Part shown: piece by piece, positions 25,571 to 38,647 of the stretch
Layout: every line of letters begins with the position of its first letter
How positions within the stretch are numbered: the stretch's first letter is position 1
Source of the DNA: Gymnorhina tibicen
Lineage: Eukaryota > Chordata > Aves > Passeriformes > Artamidae
Assembly (NCBI GenBank): GCA_013399875.1
Contig: VXAZ01000440.1
Coordinates: 42,566-106,565 of the forward strand
DNA length: 64,000 bases
Reading direction: 5' to 3'
Made by a program: the position numbers and the translations under genes
Notes under the pieces: generated by a model
What the model was told of the DNA's origin: nothing
Seen by the model: the letters and a program-made list of their open reading frames with translations, nothing else
The model's database searches: none

Positions 25571-28105
25571 TTCTGTATGGGTTTTGTGTATGACTTGTCT
25601 TGTTCCTTTTCCCATGTAACCTCCAAGTACAATTTGTTGTTGTGAAGCCTCTGGACAGGTGGAACTGTTTATAGGTCACAGAATAATTTATTTATGTTTA
25701 TTTATTTATTATTCCAGAAACAGCTCATCATATAGGACATAAAAATGGTTATTTTAAACTGTCTTAATTTTTCAGGCACATACAAGTCTCGGCTAGAATG
25801 GTCCCTGTGATGTGGGGGTTTTTTTACTTGAGGAAGACAAATGATGATATTGTTGATGTGAGATGTGTGCAATTCTCAGTTTAGGCACTTCTCTCCATTC
25901 AAACAAAACCTTCTGTCGCTGCTCACTAATTCAAGTTTCCTGTTTTGTGCCTGTGATGATAATGTGAAGCTAATGGTTCAGCCTTGTGCATTTGGTAAAT
26001 ATATTGGTGAGGTGTTTCTTTGCAGCAAATAACAAACCAGTAATGCTGTTCTTCAGACAGGGGTTCATCTGAGAGACAGGAGGGGCAGAAAATCAGTTCT
26101 TCTTATCTTTACCAATTTCTCATAGGAGATAAGAATCTCTTAAGAGTTGACATAGATTAATTATACAGATTATATCAGTTGTCTTCATCTGAATCCCTTG
26201 TAAATCAGTCTTACTAAAATGGTTAATATACCATCCTTTTGAGCAACTCGTAACTTCTTTGACAAAACAGTATTTTGTCTCTTTTTCCTTTCTTTTAAAA
26301 ATTATTATTATTGGAAGTTTTTGGAAAGCAGATCCACTAAATTCAAACTTCAAAATGTGAAATCAATCCTGACATTTAATTAGATGTTCCAGGTTCTCTT
26401 CAGTATGAACAGGAAAAAGCAACTGATATTCTGAGATCATGTAATTAAAACAAAATTCTCTATAGCTGTTCTTTAAAGATTTTGTTTTATTTAGATATAC
26501 ATGTGCATTTATGGAAACGTGCAGCTGCCTTAAAATTCTCTGTAATTCTTACATATGCAGTTTTTTAGATTACTGCTTTAATTGTCTGCTTTTGGAAATT
26601 TGTTATTATCTTGGTCTTAACTCTTGCATGCTGAATAGCAGGCAAATGGTAAAAAAGAATTTCCATTTTTATCTAGTGATGGTGAAAATCTTGAAAAACA
26701 ATGCAAGCAGTAATAAATGCAAAAGGGATAAAAGGGGAAAAAGTGCCCTATTGTTCCTGTGACGGTATCAATACAATCCTTTAACCATGTACTAGAGCCT
26801 CTGGCCATCTCTAGGGTGCTATGGTTGATTTGGATGTTGGAAATAGTCTCTGGAACAATTATAACACTGTACTGTTTTGCTTTGTTTTGGTTTTTTTGCA
26901 CGTTAAAGGTACAAGTGATTTTAGAAAACTATTCTTTTTGTAGTTTTTAAGGTGCTGTAAAGTGGAATCTCATTTTTAGTATAATTGGTTTTCTTATAAG
27001 GGAAAAGTCAAACATCTTCAGTGTTCTATAGAATATGCTGGATTTTTTTATGAAGAATCCTTTTTTTTTTTAATGTTTGCCCAGGCACGTTATTCCAGAC
27101 ATAAAATGCTGACTTAGCTTCAAGTGGAAGCAGGAAAGAAAGACTAATGAAGAGCCTCTACAGTGAGTTTTATTCAACATGCCCAGTGATTCTCTGAGTG
27201 TTCTGATCTCAAAATTTCCTCTGTACAAGAGGTGTGCAACTCATCTGTTGCAAACACAGAGGAGGAAATGTGAGGGACATTTCCAGGAGCTTTGAGCTCT
27301 TAAATCATTCTTGTATTCTGATTTTGTGTGAAACATTCTTAACTGGCTTTCAGTTTTTGTGTGGCTGCATTGTTGTCTATAATAATGGTTCTCTAATGGT
27401 CTGTAATAAAAGGGTTCTCCTTTTGCCAGGGCCTTCTGGTGATGGGCAGAGGCTGGGTGTCCCCAAGAAAACTGTCCCCTGAAACACTTTCGGGTTTTCA
27501 AACAGAAAAGAGTTTAGAACTGCTGACCTTCAATGTTCTCTGCAGAATTACCTGTTTTAATGTGGGGAATATGATGGTTACACGAACTGGCTGAGGAAAG
27601 ACGTGTTTATTATCAGTATGCAGATTTTTTGTTATCTGATTCCTGTGCATTGAAGCAAAGAAGAAAAAAAATAAAAGAAAGTTTAGCTGTTTTGCTCTGA
27701 AGTTTTCCTATATGTGGGTTTTCTCTCTCTGCTAAATTGATGAGACACGCATAGTTCCAGATAAAACATGCGAAATACCTAAGTGCATGGAAGAAAGGAA
27801 ACAATATTTTCACAATCCGTTTTCCCCGTATAAAGCACCAAGTTGATATGGTTTAACTGTAGTTTTTCCAGCCAATTCAATATAGAAAGCATCACTTACT
27901 ATTAAAAAAAAAAAAAATTAGGGAAAAAAATCTTTATAAGTTTTTTTAAAAATAATTGAATTTGTTTAATGGGGAAAACTGATTCATTTCTGGGAACAAG
28001 TAAATATATCTGCACAAGTTTATTTTGATGCTTACTATATACAGTTTTCATATTACACTGTCAGCTGAGGTTAATGCACCTGTGTAGGAATAAATGTATT
28101 TACAG

Positions 28106-28155
28106 TGGCAAAGATTTTACCCCTCTAGATGCTGGAAATAAGCACCAAGATGGAG
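28106..28155 (+). other. Candidate microexon with a near-perfect donor
   Basis: The donor GATGGAG|GTAAGTGG (GT at 28156) is close to the ideal consensus. Two acceptors compete. ATGTATTTACAG ends at 28105 and gives a 50-nt exon open in one frame (GKDFTPLDAGNKHQDG). TTTTACCCCTCTAG ends at 28128 and gives a 27-nt, phase-0 microexon encoding MLEISTKME. Neither peptide is recognised. The donor alone is strong evidence only of splice-site resemblance, and no partner exon is known. Confidence 0.22.
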
Positions 28156-30676
28156 GTAAGTGGGGATAAGAGTGTTTTCAGTTTTTTGTTGTCATCTGTT
28201 AATAAAATATAAAATATGTAAAGTTGTTTTCTAATGACTCCCTTTATAAACTACAAAGTCTACAAATGCATTTAGTTATTTGCTGATTATAATTCTATAC
28301 TAAATCAAAAATTACTGCATAAAACCACTTCTATAAAGCCAGCTCAGTCTTTTTAAATGATGGTCTGGAAGCAAGAGATCCTTTTTTCTTCCCCCCACTT
28401 GTTTTTCCTTGGAGTAATGAAATATGAAAAATGTTGTGTAAATGTCAAAAACGTCATCAGGAATAAATCCTGGGGGTTGGTTAATGAAACCTTGGTGCCT
28501 GGTGGTGAGCAGCAGGCCCTCAGCACTCCAGCAGGCAGCACCAGGATACTGGGAGCAGTAATAGCTCAAGAACTGTGTACCACATTCCATCACTGATTCC
28601 TCATTTTCTTAAAGTCTCCCAGGCACGTGGCTTAAGCTGGAACTGGAAGCCCCACTATTACCAGCAGATTTGTAGCTGTCTGTACCACGTATTAAAAACC
28701 AGAGGATTTGCATGAGTTAGTCTATTTGTCCTCTGCCACCGTTTAATTATTTAATGTGTTTATATAAACAATGTGTGTGTGTAATATCTTAAAGTGAGAT
28801 TTTTGTTTGTTTTTACGATGTCAGACATGCACTCTGTGCTGACACAGTTGCACTGAGACACAGCTCATGTTAATGGAATAAGAAACTGAACAGAAAAATG
28901 AAAAATAAAGTGTGTGAGATCCCAAGACAGGACAGTTAATAGTTCAGGAAATGCATCCTTTTCTTTTGTAAGATCCAAACTACTTATGTTGGTAAGTATG
29001 CCCCTAATGAGGAAATGAAAGTTTCTCCTGAAAATCTTGGGTAGCCAGAGATAAGGGAATGCAGGCACCTGTTTACAGGGCAGGTAATGAGTCCAGGCTG
29101 GCCGGCTGAGGGACCAGTGCTTGCCAGCAAGCCCAGTTCCATGTGGGCTGTCCACAGGATTGACACCAGCAGTGCTGCAGGACAGGGCACAGATCCTGTG
29201 CCATTTGCACTTCTGTAGTCTGAGCATCTAGCAGGAATATCTCCTTTGCCTGCTGCCAGCCTGAGCCTTTCTGAGAAGGCCCTGGGTGTTTGCCTTGAGC
29301 TGGTTGGAGCTGGAGAATGTCTTGCTCTGAGAAAGGGCCCTCAGCAGGGAAGGCCAGGGCAGATATGTGTCAGTAGTCTTGAGAAGAAATGGCTCCCTGG
29401 TGTTTGTTCTCAATGTGCAGGAGTTCATGAGAGAAAAGTCATTCTCTCTTGTGGAGTTCATTTATGGAGGGGCGTGTTCATATATTTAACAACTGGAATG
29501 ACGAGATTGATTTAGGAAGGAAAAGAAGTATTTGCTGACTCTCAAATACTGGTTAAATTTGCGCCCAGTATGTGGAGAGAGGAGTGGAAATGGGTACCCA
29601 CAACTCTGTCTACAACCAGGTTCAGGTTTTTCTGACCACTGTGGCTTGGCCAGTCGCTGTCAGGGAAAAAAAAAAAAATAACCTGGGCATCTGTTCCTCA
29701 GAACTTGTTAAGACAGTGGAAGCAGTGGAAAGGCTCCTGAGTGACCAAACAGCTCTTTGTGTATGGGTGATCTCCTGGGCTGTGCTGTGGTGCATTTCTA
29801 GGAGTGTATTTACAGGTTTTAGAAGTAAATTCAGAGATTTGCAGTTAGCTTTCAGGAAGAGATCTAAGTTAAAGAATGTGCATTGTTTTAAAGCAAAAGA
29901 TACCAAACTTCAGTTGAAAGCTAGAAATCAGCACTTTATTCCTTCCCTCTAGCAAGTGGCAATCTCTCTTTATTGCAGTGGTAGATTTTTTGAAATTATT
30001 TTCAGTCCTAAATATCCAGTATGTTTTTTGTTGCTCAATTTATATAGAACTCTTACTTCTATACTACTGAGAAACCTAAGAATTTCATTAAATACTGAAC
30101 TAACTGATGTTCTCCTATTTTTTAAGATGACCCACTATCTGTTCCTTCTTTTAGCTGGTTGATACAAATTTTTAGTGTTTCAGTATGCTTTTAGCAAAGG
30201 CAAACCTCTTTTGATGCCACATTAAAAACCAGTTGGTGGTGTGTAATTACTATATGCAAGGTGATTTCAGTAGTAACACCTATTCAAATCTGTGTCATTA
30301 TCTACATAGGAGTGGAATTATTCATACAAGTTTATGAAAAAAGATTTGAACTTTATTTCCTCTGCAGCTTTCCATATAAAATATACTACATCTGGGAAAT
30401 CACCTAAATTATTAATATTTATTTCTTTTAAATCTTGTCAGACCACATTTTCTGTGTCTTACATATGGTCCATCGTGTATTTTTCTTTCTTGTCGGGATA
30501 GAAACGTCTTGTTCTATTATTGGTGAAGGAAGGTGCTGGATGGAGAGTTTCTATTTGGCAAAGGCTTTCTCCCAGCTGCTAGATGAGTAAAGTGGTTTCA
30601 GAGTCACTCAAATTTATTTTCTCAAGCTTTGCTGTCTCAGTAGCAGTAAGGTAACATCCCTCTTGTTTGTCTCCAG

Positions 30677-30781
30677 GAAAGGAAATCAAGTCCTGGCTTA
30701 TACAACAGCACAAGACATGAGTTGATAATTGTTGGAAATAACCTACAATATTTATTGTTTCTAACTTGGGGAGATTTCTCT
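30677..30781 (+). other. Candidate internal exon (105 nt), unidentified
   Basis: A strong acceptor (CCTCTTGTTTGTCTCCAG, ending at 30676) is followed by an in-frame open stretch. A moderate donor, TTCTCT|GTGAGTGG, begins at 30782. The exon is 35 codons, phase 0 at both ends, and contains NSTRHELIIVGNNLQYLLF. The frame in fact stays open past the donor for about 16 more codons. An 82-codon frame lies on the opposite strand over the same bases. No family recognised; chance is a real possibility. Confidence 0.18.
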
Positions 30782-32879
30782 GTGAGTGGATTGCTGACTG
30801 TATGTGCTCTTCCTTATGTTTTGGCATGCTAGTATCAATTATGCACGTGTTTTATGGTTTTAGGGTTATGTGAAACCTTGAGTAATATTTCAGCTGCTTG
30901 ATAGACAATGTGGAGCTTAGCAATGATCTTGATATTGGCATTTTTCATGTGGATGGAAGGGTGGTGGTTATTTTCGTTGAAATGGCAAAGAGTCAGACTG
31001 ACTGGAGAACAAAATATGATAAAGGGAAATTCAAAGAGCACATTTTTAAATAAGTCAATTTGGTAATTACAAGTTGGTGTACCAGTAGATTTTCACAGCA
31101 GGAAAGACAGCAGGGAAAGCAAAGAGCTCTAATTTTATTCTAATTAAGCTTTTCTGTTAATCAGGATCAGAGGATTCTGCCACAAAGTGGGAGAGGAGGA
31201 GCTGTGTGATGATAGACTTGCTCCGTGCTTGACTCGGTCAAGTGGCTTCCATTTTACTGTGGTTATAGCATGAAGTGTTTTCAAGTGCTGCTGAAGGAAC
31301 TCTTCAGGTTGGGAACGAGCATACAAGGAATGGGAGACAGCTCTCTTGATCTCTCTTTAGTTCTATGGCTTTGACAACATTCAGCAAGCTCACAGGGCTA
31401 TGACCCTCTCCCTCCCAGAAGGAAAAAAAAATTAGTAGATAGAGTCCTGTTTAGGAGGTAGATGGTGAAAACACACATTATTTCTTTTCCAGTTTTCATC
31501 TTTAGAACTCTTCACTTAAACTGAAGACTTTAAATGGTTTGCATCATGACACAATTAGTGCCTTGTGGGAAAACAGTCACTGTGATTAGACATGAAAATC
31601 TTCAAATCTTCTGTAGCTGCCAGGTCCTCTTAACTCCTGGCTGTGAAATTAAGCAGAGCTACTTGCTTTGTATGAATAAAGAATTTTTTCTATACATAGA
31701 TTAATTAGTAAACAAAATCCAGTTTTCTATAGGAAAGAGATTGTTCTAGGTAAATGTGATTTAGCTGTTACATGTGAATGTGCCTGAACCTAAGCAGAAG
31801 CATTCAAAGAGAAGAGGCCCCTGATAATGTGCCTTTTCAAAGCTGACACCACTCTCCCACTCACACAAACACATTCCTTCCACGTGAGTACAAAACAAGT
31901 TATTGGCCCAGATTTTAGCTTGGGTTTGCAGTGTGGCTCTGGTCTCCTGATCCATGCCCCGACAGGCTCCCTTAAACTGTTCAAGATTAATAGTAAAGGC
32001 AATGTTTATTTTTTATAGAACTCCTAAAGAAATCTTCTGTTCCAAGAACTGGCTGTGGGCTCACTGTTCTCTTCTAAAATTTTCTGAACTGCCTTACCAA
32101 GTACTTGAAAGGATAAGAATAGTAAACCTATTATCTGATAATTACCTGCTGCAGGCTGACTACTCATTTGCATGTTCTGATTCTGGCTTTGCGTTATATA
32201 ATTTTAATCTTTTGATAATATCCCAGTTATGAAGGGACTTGGCTTTTTTTTCCTATTAACCACACTATCAAAAAGCTATTGCAAGATATTCTGGATCCAA
32301 ATGGTAATGTTTGGTCCAAATATGTCAGGGAGCAACTGAGTTTCAATATCCCCACCTAAGCCTGTAACTGCAGCACTCACATAATTTTGAACTGGAGTGG
32401 ACTTGTAATCAGTGAACCCAGAATGAAAAAGAAACATCAGAACTCTTATTTTGGCAGATTCTTTAACCAGTGCTGGAAAGATTTTTTAAGGCAGCAGCAG
32501 GGGTTCTTTGTTAAGTTACTCTAGAACAATTAATTAAAAACATAAACCAAAGATTTATCTGGGATATAGCTTTGCTAATAATTAATTGATTAATCTTTTG
32601 CAATCTGAGCCTCTTCCTGAAGTTTCTAGGCTTTCTGGACTCTACATATCTTCCTTTCCCACACTGTATGTCAGGAAGTCAGGAGGGCCCCTGTTTTGAT
32701 GAGCAGTGTAAGGTATTTGTGTTTTAAGTTCAGGAATTCCAAACTTGTTAGGGTATGTTTGTTCATAGGTTTTAGTTTGTGTGCAAGAGTATCATTACAT
32801 CAGATAATTCTGCACAGATAATTCATTTCCATGATTTAGGATGTTCTTAATTGCTTTACTGAAGGGAGATTGAGCACCT

Positions 32880-33360
32880 TTTAACCAAACAGCTGAACGA
32901 TTTGCTATGACAATTCTGCCACTGTGCATTCACTTAATTTCCAATTAATCAAACATTCAATAAATCATTAGTATAATTACACCTGCTCAAATATTCCTAC
33001 CCCAGCACATTAGCTATGCTCAGGCAGACTCTTTTACCAGCTGTGTGAATGGATTCATTTGTCTGACCCAGTTGGTTGCATGTCCTTGCTTCTTATGAGC
33101 CTTGAGAAATGATAGGGCAGAAATTTTAATTATTTATAATACCAGGCATTCTTTTGATTAGTTGTTCATGCTTTTCGCTTGGATGCTTCTACAGCAACTT
33201 AAAACAAACAGCAGTGCAATAGAGGCTGGTTAATTTCTGAAGATTTTGAAATCATTTCTATTCCCCTGCTGTGCCACTTTCCTAATTACACCCTGTCCCC
33301 AAGTGCATGATAATTCCCTCATCACCGTGCATCTACAGCATAGATGATTAAAACTGTATA
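32880..33360. other. Possible conserved non-coding block (regulatory candidate)
   Basis: The sequence is free of simple repeats and has even composition. It is rich in homeodomain-type cores (several TAATTA/ATTAAT-like motifs such as CCAATTAATC, ATAATTACACC and CCTAATTACACC) and has no open frame of note. This texture is common in vertebrate developmental enhancers, but conservation cannot be measured from one sequence, so this is only a suspicion. Confidence 0.2.
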
Positions 33361-36300
33361 GCCTGGGTCGTATAAATGTAACCACAAGTGAATCCTAAAA
33401 GTGCTTTACTGAAAGCCAGTAAACTGGTCCCAGAAACTAATTTTAGGACCTGTTTTTAAAAAATTACACAAGTAGAAATCCACTGACATCTTCAAAATAG
33501 TGTAGTTGCACTTAGTGTCTGAGGAAGGCTGAACTTTGAGGCAACTCTCCCAAGTATTGAAGAAGGTAGCTTTGAAACACCTGTGCTACGTAGGTGTGTG
33601 TTGCTATTTACTCCCTCCACACAGATGAGAAATCTGAATTTCCTCAGGTACAAGTGCGATTACTCAGTATTTGTATCTACTGATTGTTGTAAGCTTTAAA
33701 TCATACTTAATGTGTGTCTTTGTTGTGAGACTTACAGGAAACAAACCCGGACATGCAATCGCAGTCTGTAGTATTTTAAATAGGAAGCTCTTTATGTGGG
33801 TGTAGACACATTTTAAATTGTGTAGCAGAGGTTCTGTTGCTTCAAAAATAGATTTATTGGTTACAACTTGCCTGTATTTTATCTCTGAGATAGGAATTGG
33901 AGGAGATTCATAATACTTTAATCCCTTAGTACAAATAGGTAAGATTTTTTAAAATTAACTGGAGGTGTCATGATCCATCCAGACAGTAAAATAGGTTAAC
34001 TTTCCCCCGGCACCCCATTCCCTATTCTGTTTATACTTTATTTTCTTTTTACCGAATATGCCTTGTGTAGTACTAAGGGGAGGTTCTTTAACCTGAAGGG
34101 AAAAGGCATCAAAGAATCTATTATAAAAAAAAAAGAGAGATATGAGAGAAAGATACACTAATTGGACATCATTTTAATTACTTAAACATTTGTCAAGTTT
34201 CTTTCTCATCTGTTAAAAAAATTATTAGTAAAGTGCATCAGCACATGAATTCTCTGACCCTTTCAGTCTGTAAGAGCGCCGAGTGGAAAAAAAATCTGCT
34301 CTGGATAAATTTTCTTGGCTCCTCATGGCATGGGGCCTTACTGCTGTGGCTGACAGAAATGTCTTAGTGCATAGAAAACAGGGAGATTTATTTATCCATT
34401 AAGCTGCATTTGGGTTTGGATGTTCTGCCCAATGCTATTGAATAAGAGCTTTCCTAATTGTTTGTTTACATTTCTAAGAGTGGCTCAGCATATGATCGGT
34501 CTGATGCATCTGCATAGCTGGGTTTGAGTGGAACCCAGAAATGTTGCTGTAAGGTGTAGTTTGAGCATTCTGTGGAATGCATGGAATCCTGATTGGAAGT
34601 TTTAAGGCCTTGTTTTTAGCTTCCCTTGCATTTTTGGAGTAGTGCAATCCAGTAACATCACCAGACAAACGTCCCTACCTTTATAACCTTAAGATTCCCT
34701 TTTGCTTTAGTCCTGAAAACTTTGAAACAAATCTATATGCTCAAAATTTCACTTCACCCATCCATATTTTATAGTCAATCATTACATTTCCTTTTACAAT
34801 TTTCACCCTCTAAAGCTGACAGGATTCTTTGTCTAGGCATTTTATTTTAGTTCCCCTCATCCCAATCTTTTTCACACTTTCTCAATGTCTTCCCAAGTCT
34901 GAGCTCATTTAGCTTTACTGAAGTTTGTTGTAAATAATTTATTACCTTGAAACATAACAGTCTAGGAAATTAATCATCATAAACAACAGCTCAAGCTTTT
35001 AGTTGCCTAGGGACACGGTCATAGTCTGAACAGAATCCTCTTCACCAGTTAAAACAGGGATATAAAACTCCACTTTACTTGCCATTACAAGGTCCTTTTC
35101 AGGAGTTTCCTTTAAGATTTCCCTTTGTTTCTTCTCTGGCATATCAAGTGCACCGTGTGGGTTCTTTTTCTGAAGTTCTTCAGCAGTTTAGTGAAAGCAT
35201 TATAACATTTGAATTATTTTTTTTTAATTGCTAAGGTTTTTTTGAGCAATATCTTGTAACAGATCTTCTCTTCCCCAACATCTCTCATCCCTCTGGGTCT
35301 GGAGTGGGACAGTTTAATTCCAGGTTCACATTTTCAGAAATACCCTGCCAGGTGTTGGTGAGTGTTTTGAGTGCTAAAAGATAATAGCTTGCAACTGGTT
35401 TGAAGCACAAAACCAGCCTCTAGTACACAGAAACTTTAATTAAGCAGCCAAAAGAATTTTGACACCCTTGCTTGGGTACCACAGTCATGGAAGGTTGGCT
35501 TGGTGGGCAGTGGCTTTGCCTGGGCATTGACCTTCCGCTGGTACCTTTTCACTGTCAGATGGAGGCAGTTTGTAACTGATGGATACTGGGAATGCAGGAG
35601 CTGTGTGTCTCCATGCCTAAAACGCAAGGCAGCCAAAAGACAAGCAGCATAAGGAAGTGGGAGATGAAATGTCTGGTCCAAAGCCTCATTGCAAACCTCT
35701 GGCAGATTCTGTAATTCACTTCTGGATTATCCTGAGCCTTGATCAAAATCTGTTTGCAGTCACAGAATAAGCAATATGTTAGTTTGATGTCATCATTACC
35801 TATGCAAATATAATCAATTTTCAGTTCTTCCTCCATTCATTCACCTCTTTTCCATCTGACAATGTGAACTAACTTTGTAGTACGAAATAAATAACATCAC
35901 AGCATAACATAGAATCATAACAGGTAGAAATAGTCAACACCTGAAGATAAAACAAGCAGAAGTGAAAGTGAAAATGCTCCCAAAATATGCTTAGAAAAGA
36001 GAGACACAAGGCTAAATTAAAACAAGTTTAAAAGACGGACATTGACATTTAGGAAAAAAACTCATCACTTGAACTCTAGAACACCATGTAACTCTATCAT
36101 CTTGATGAGGGCAAATCAGTGTCCGTCATCCCAAACTGGATTTGAAATAGCAGATCACATTTCCACTCTTCATTATGCAGAAAAATGGCATTAATGTTGG
36201 TAGGATTTTCTAGCAGCAGTTAGCCATGTGCAGCAGTTACTCAGCTAAAGCATGCTACTGCATAGACAAATCCATTTAATGCTATCTGCAATGTAAGATT

Positions 36301-38540
36301 TATTTCAAATGAAGGGGAATTGGCTTCCCAAATTGTCAGATTTACTTTTTATGGACAATTTCAGCAAGTAGAAGACCACACTGGAAGCAGGCATCTAGAT
36401 GATGGAAGAGTCAAAAGAGATTTATATTTTCTCTCTGTGCATGTGTTTGTCCCCCAAATACCTCCTTCCCTCTAACCCCCCTGCAATCTGGTGGCAGATA
36501 CCTCATAGCTGTAAACTCTTTCCACAAGCATTTGGAGAATGGGAATGTTTAAAGGCAAAATATGAACATAGAAGGCTGCTGTTTGCATGGGCTGAGCAAG
36601 AACTACCAGGGTTGCTGATTTGTATGACAAATTCCCTCAGCTCTTTATTCTGAAATCTAAAACATTTATGATTTTTTAAATTTGATGTCAGATTCTGATA
36701 TCATCCAAGTTTCTGTTAAGCCCCCTTTTTAAGATTGTATTGCATTCAAACTTGTATTATTTTCAATATTCTTACTAAATATTCCTTCTAGATCTGAAAC
36801 AGGTCTGCATGGCACCTCTGAAATCCTAATTTGTATTATATGGATGATAGTCTGAGGAGTGAGGAGACTTTTTTTGAGGACTACTTACACCTCCCAATAT
36901 ATTATCAGTCAAGACTGCTCTATGAGGTACTTATAAGACCTCCTAATTTCATATTAACAGTTGATTAAACTTAATAATGCAGCGAGTATCATATCAAAGC
37001 ATATAACTGTAAAATGCTTTGCCTTTTGGGAGCCCAGAGGAGTTTCTGTGGTGATAACTTTAGAGGCTTATAAATGTTTTTATGTCTTTTTCTCAGATTA
37101 ATAAAATTTTTATTATTTTAGAACTATGTTTGGATAGGCTACAATTAAATGAGTTTCATGAGCAAACTAAATTAAAAGCCATAGTCATCAATACAGAGTG
37201 AATGATTGGGCCAGGGTTCCATTTGTGCTGTTTTTGTGTGTCCTGATGGGTGCTTTGCTTTACCATATTCATCAGCAAGGAAATCTCAGAGTGCCCTAAC
37301 ATCTGTGGGAGGCCTGAGCACACACATTAGATTATTTCCAAACTGCAATGAGCAGCCTATTTTTTTCTCTCAGAAAGAGATGATGATTTTTGTAGTCCAT
37401 TTGTGAAGCGAGAGTGTCTTCACTGAGCCCAGAATGAGCAGGAGGAATCTGCTGATTGCGCTGCAGAGTGGCAGAAGCAACTGGTTACTCAGTGATCTGG
37501 TGCTGCACATTCTCATGGCTTCAAATAATGTCTTTGAAATTTCAGAGTTTGGAAAAGCACAGATACAGGGCAAACACTTCCGAGCTTACTCTGCCAGCAT
37601 AAAGCAACATAAAGTTAATTTCCATACCAAAAAGCAAAACTCTTGTGCCGTGATGAGTAGCTGCTGCTTCTGCAACTGTAGTACTATTCCTAAAGGATGT
37701 GGTGAACAAAATCCAGCAGCATTTTGGGACAAGCTCATCAACTCTATCACTTCCTGGTGCTCCAGGAAGGGCAGAAAGGGTCCCAAACTGAAGCACAAAG
37801 CAGAATTCCTTTGCATTGCCTAAAATCTGTGGCAATAAATATCAAGCAGACTGCAGAAAATAGGCAGATTTGATGCTGACAGAAAGGATATCCGTGCCAA
37901 GTCTGGGAATTTATTGAGGCATATTTCACCCTGAGAGAAGTGCCCTGACAAGGTCAGGTACCAGCTTGGCAAGGCCCAGCTTTGTGCCATTGGTCCCAGC
38001 TCTGTGAGCTAATCCTGCCCTGGCACTGCCTTGGGCTGAACATCTCCTGTTTTGAGAAGAGCCCTTGCTATGTTTGGCTTTCTGGGCCCGTCCCCTCACT
38101 CACTTGAGCTGGAATTCATGTATATTGTCCTTCTGAACTGCTTCTCCTTTCTGGCTGTCCTTTCGTAGAGGCTTCTCAATCCTTACTCTAGTTTGGGACA
38201 AGAAATGTTTGTTTTTTTATGAAGTTACTGTCTAAAAGGAGTTTGTAAATATAGTTAATTGTTTTCTTTTTAAGTATAAAGTCCTTTATTGAGATTTTTA
38301 AAAGCTCATGTAACTAGTTTCCTTGCAGTTTATGTGTTGGTTTTTATTGCAAGTTAAATTTAGCATGGACTACTTTTTGATAGAATTTTTAAGGTGAAGT
38401 AATACACAGTTTCTGTTGGCAGGATCGGTTGGCATTTTGTATTTCTGTCATTAAGAAAACCAGTGTTTTCTTAAAATCTTGAGTAGTAAGTAATCATAGG
38501 CATAGACACCATACCACTACCACCCTGCAATGCAGAAATC

Positions 38541-38647
38541 AACACCACAACCCAAACTGGGAAAAAACCCAAGCCCAAAATCCCAAACCAACCAACCAAA
38601 AACCCAAACACATAAACCACCCCAAACACAAAACAAAAGCAACACCA
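38541..38647. repeat. A/C-only low-complexity tract
   Basis: About 107 bp composed almost entirely of A and C on the plus strand (AAACCCAAGCCC, CCAACCAACC, AAACACAAAAC units), with very few G or T. The 99-codon minus-strand frame here is a translated low-complexity string rich in F, V, G and W, not a protein. Such strand asymmetry can come from slippage or an expanded poly(A)-like tail. Confidence 0.8.

Larger units (their letters stand above)
25571..32879. other. Unique non-coding sequence with possible small exons
   Basis: Long AT-rich stretch with no identifiable gene. GC-richer patches lie at about 28480-28570 and 29040-29350, with open frames up to 126 codons that overlap on opposite strands and match nothing known. 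Two exon-like segments are listed separately (28106-28155 and 30677-30781). No mobile element or RNA gene was recognised. Confidence 0.55.

Noticed and set aside
35905..35925. CATAGAATCATAAC resembling a CR1 3' end
   Set aside because: No CR1 body sequence follows on either side; too short to support an element.
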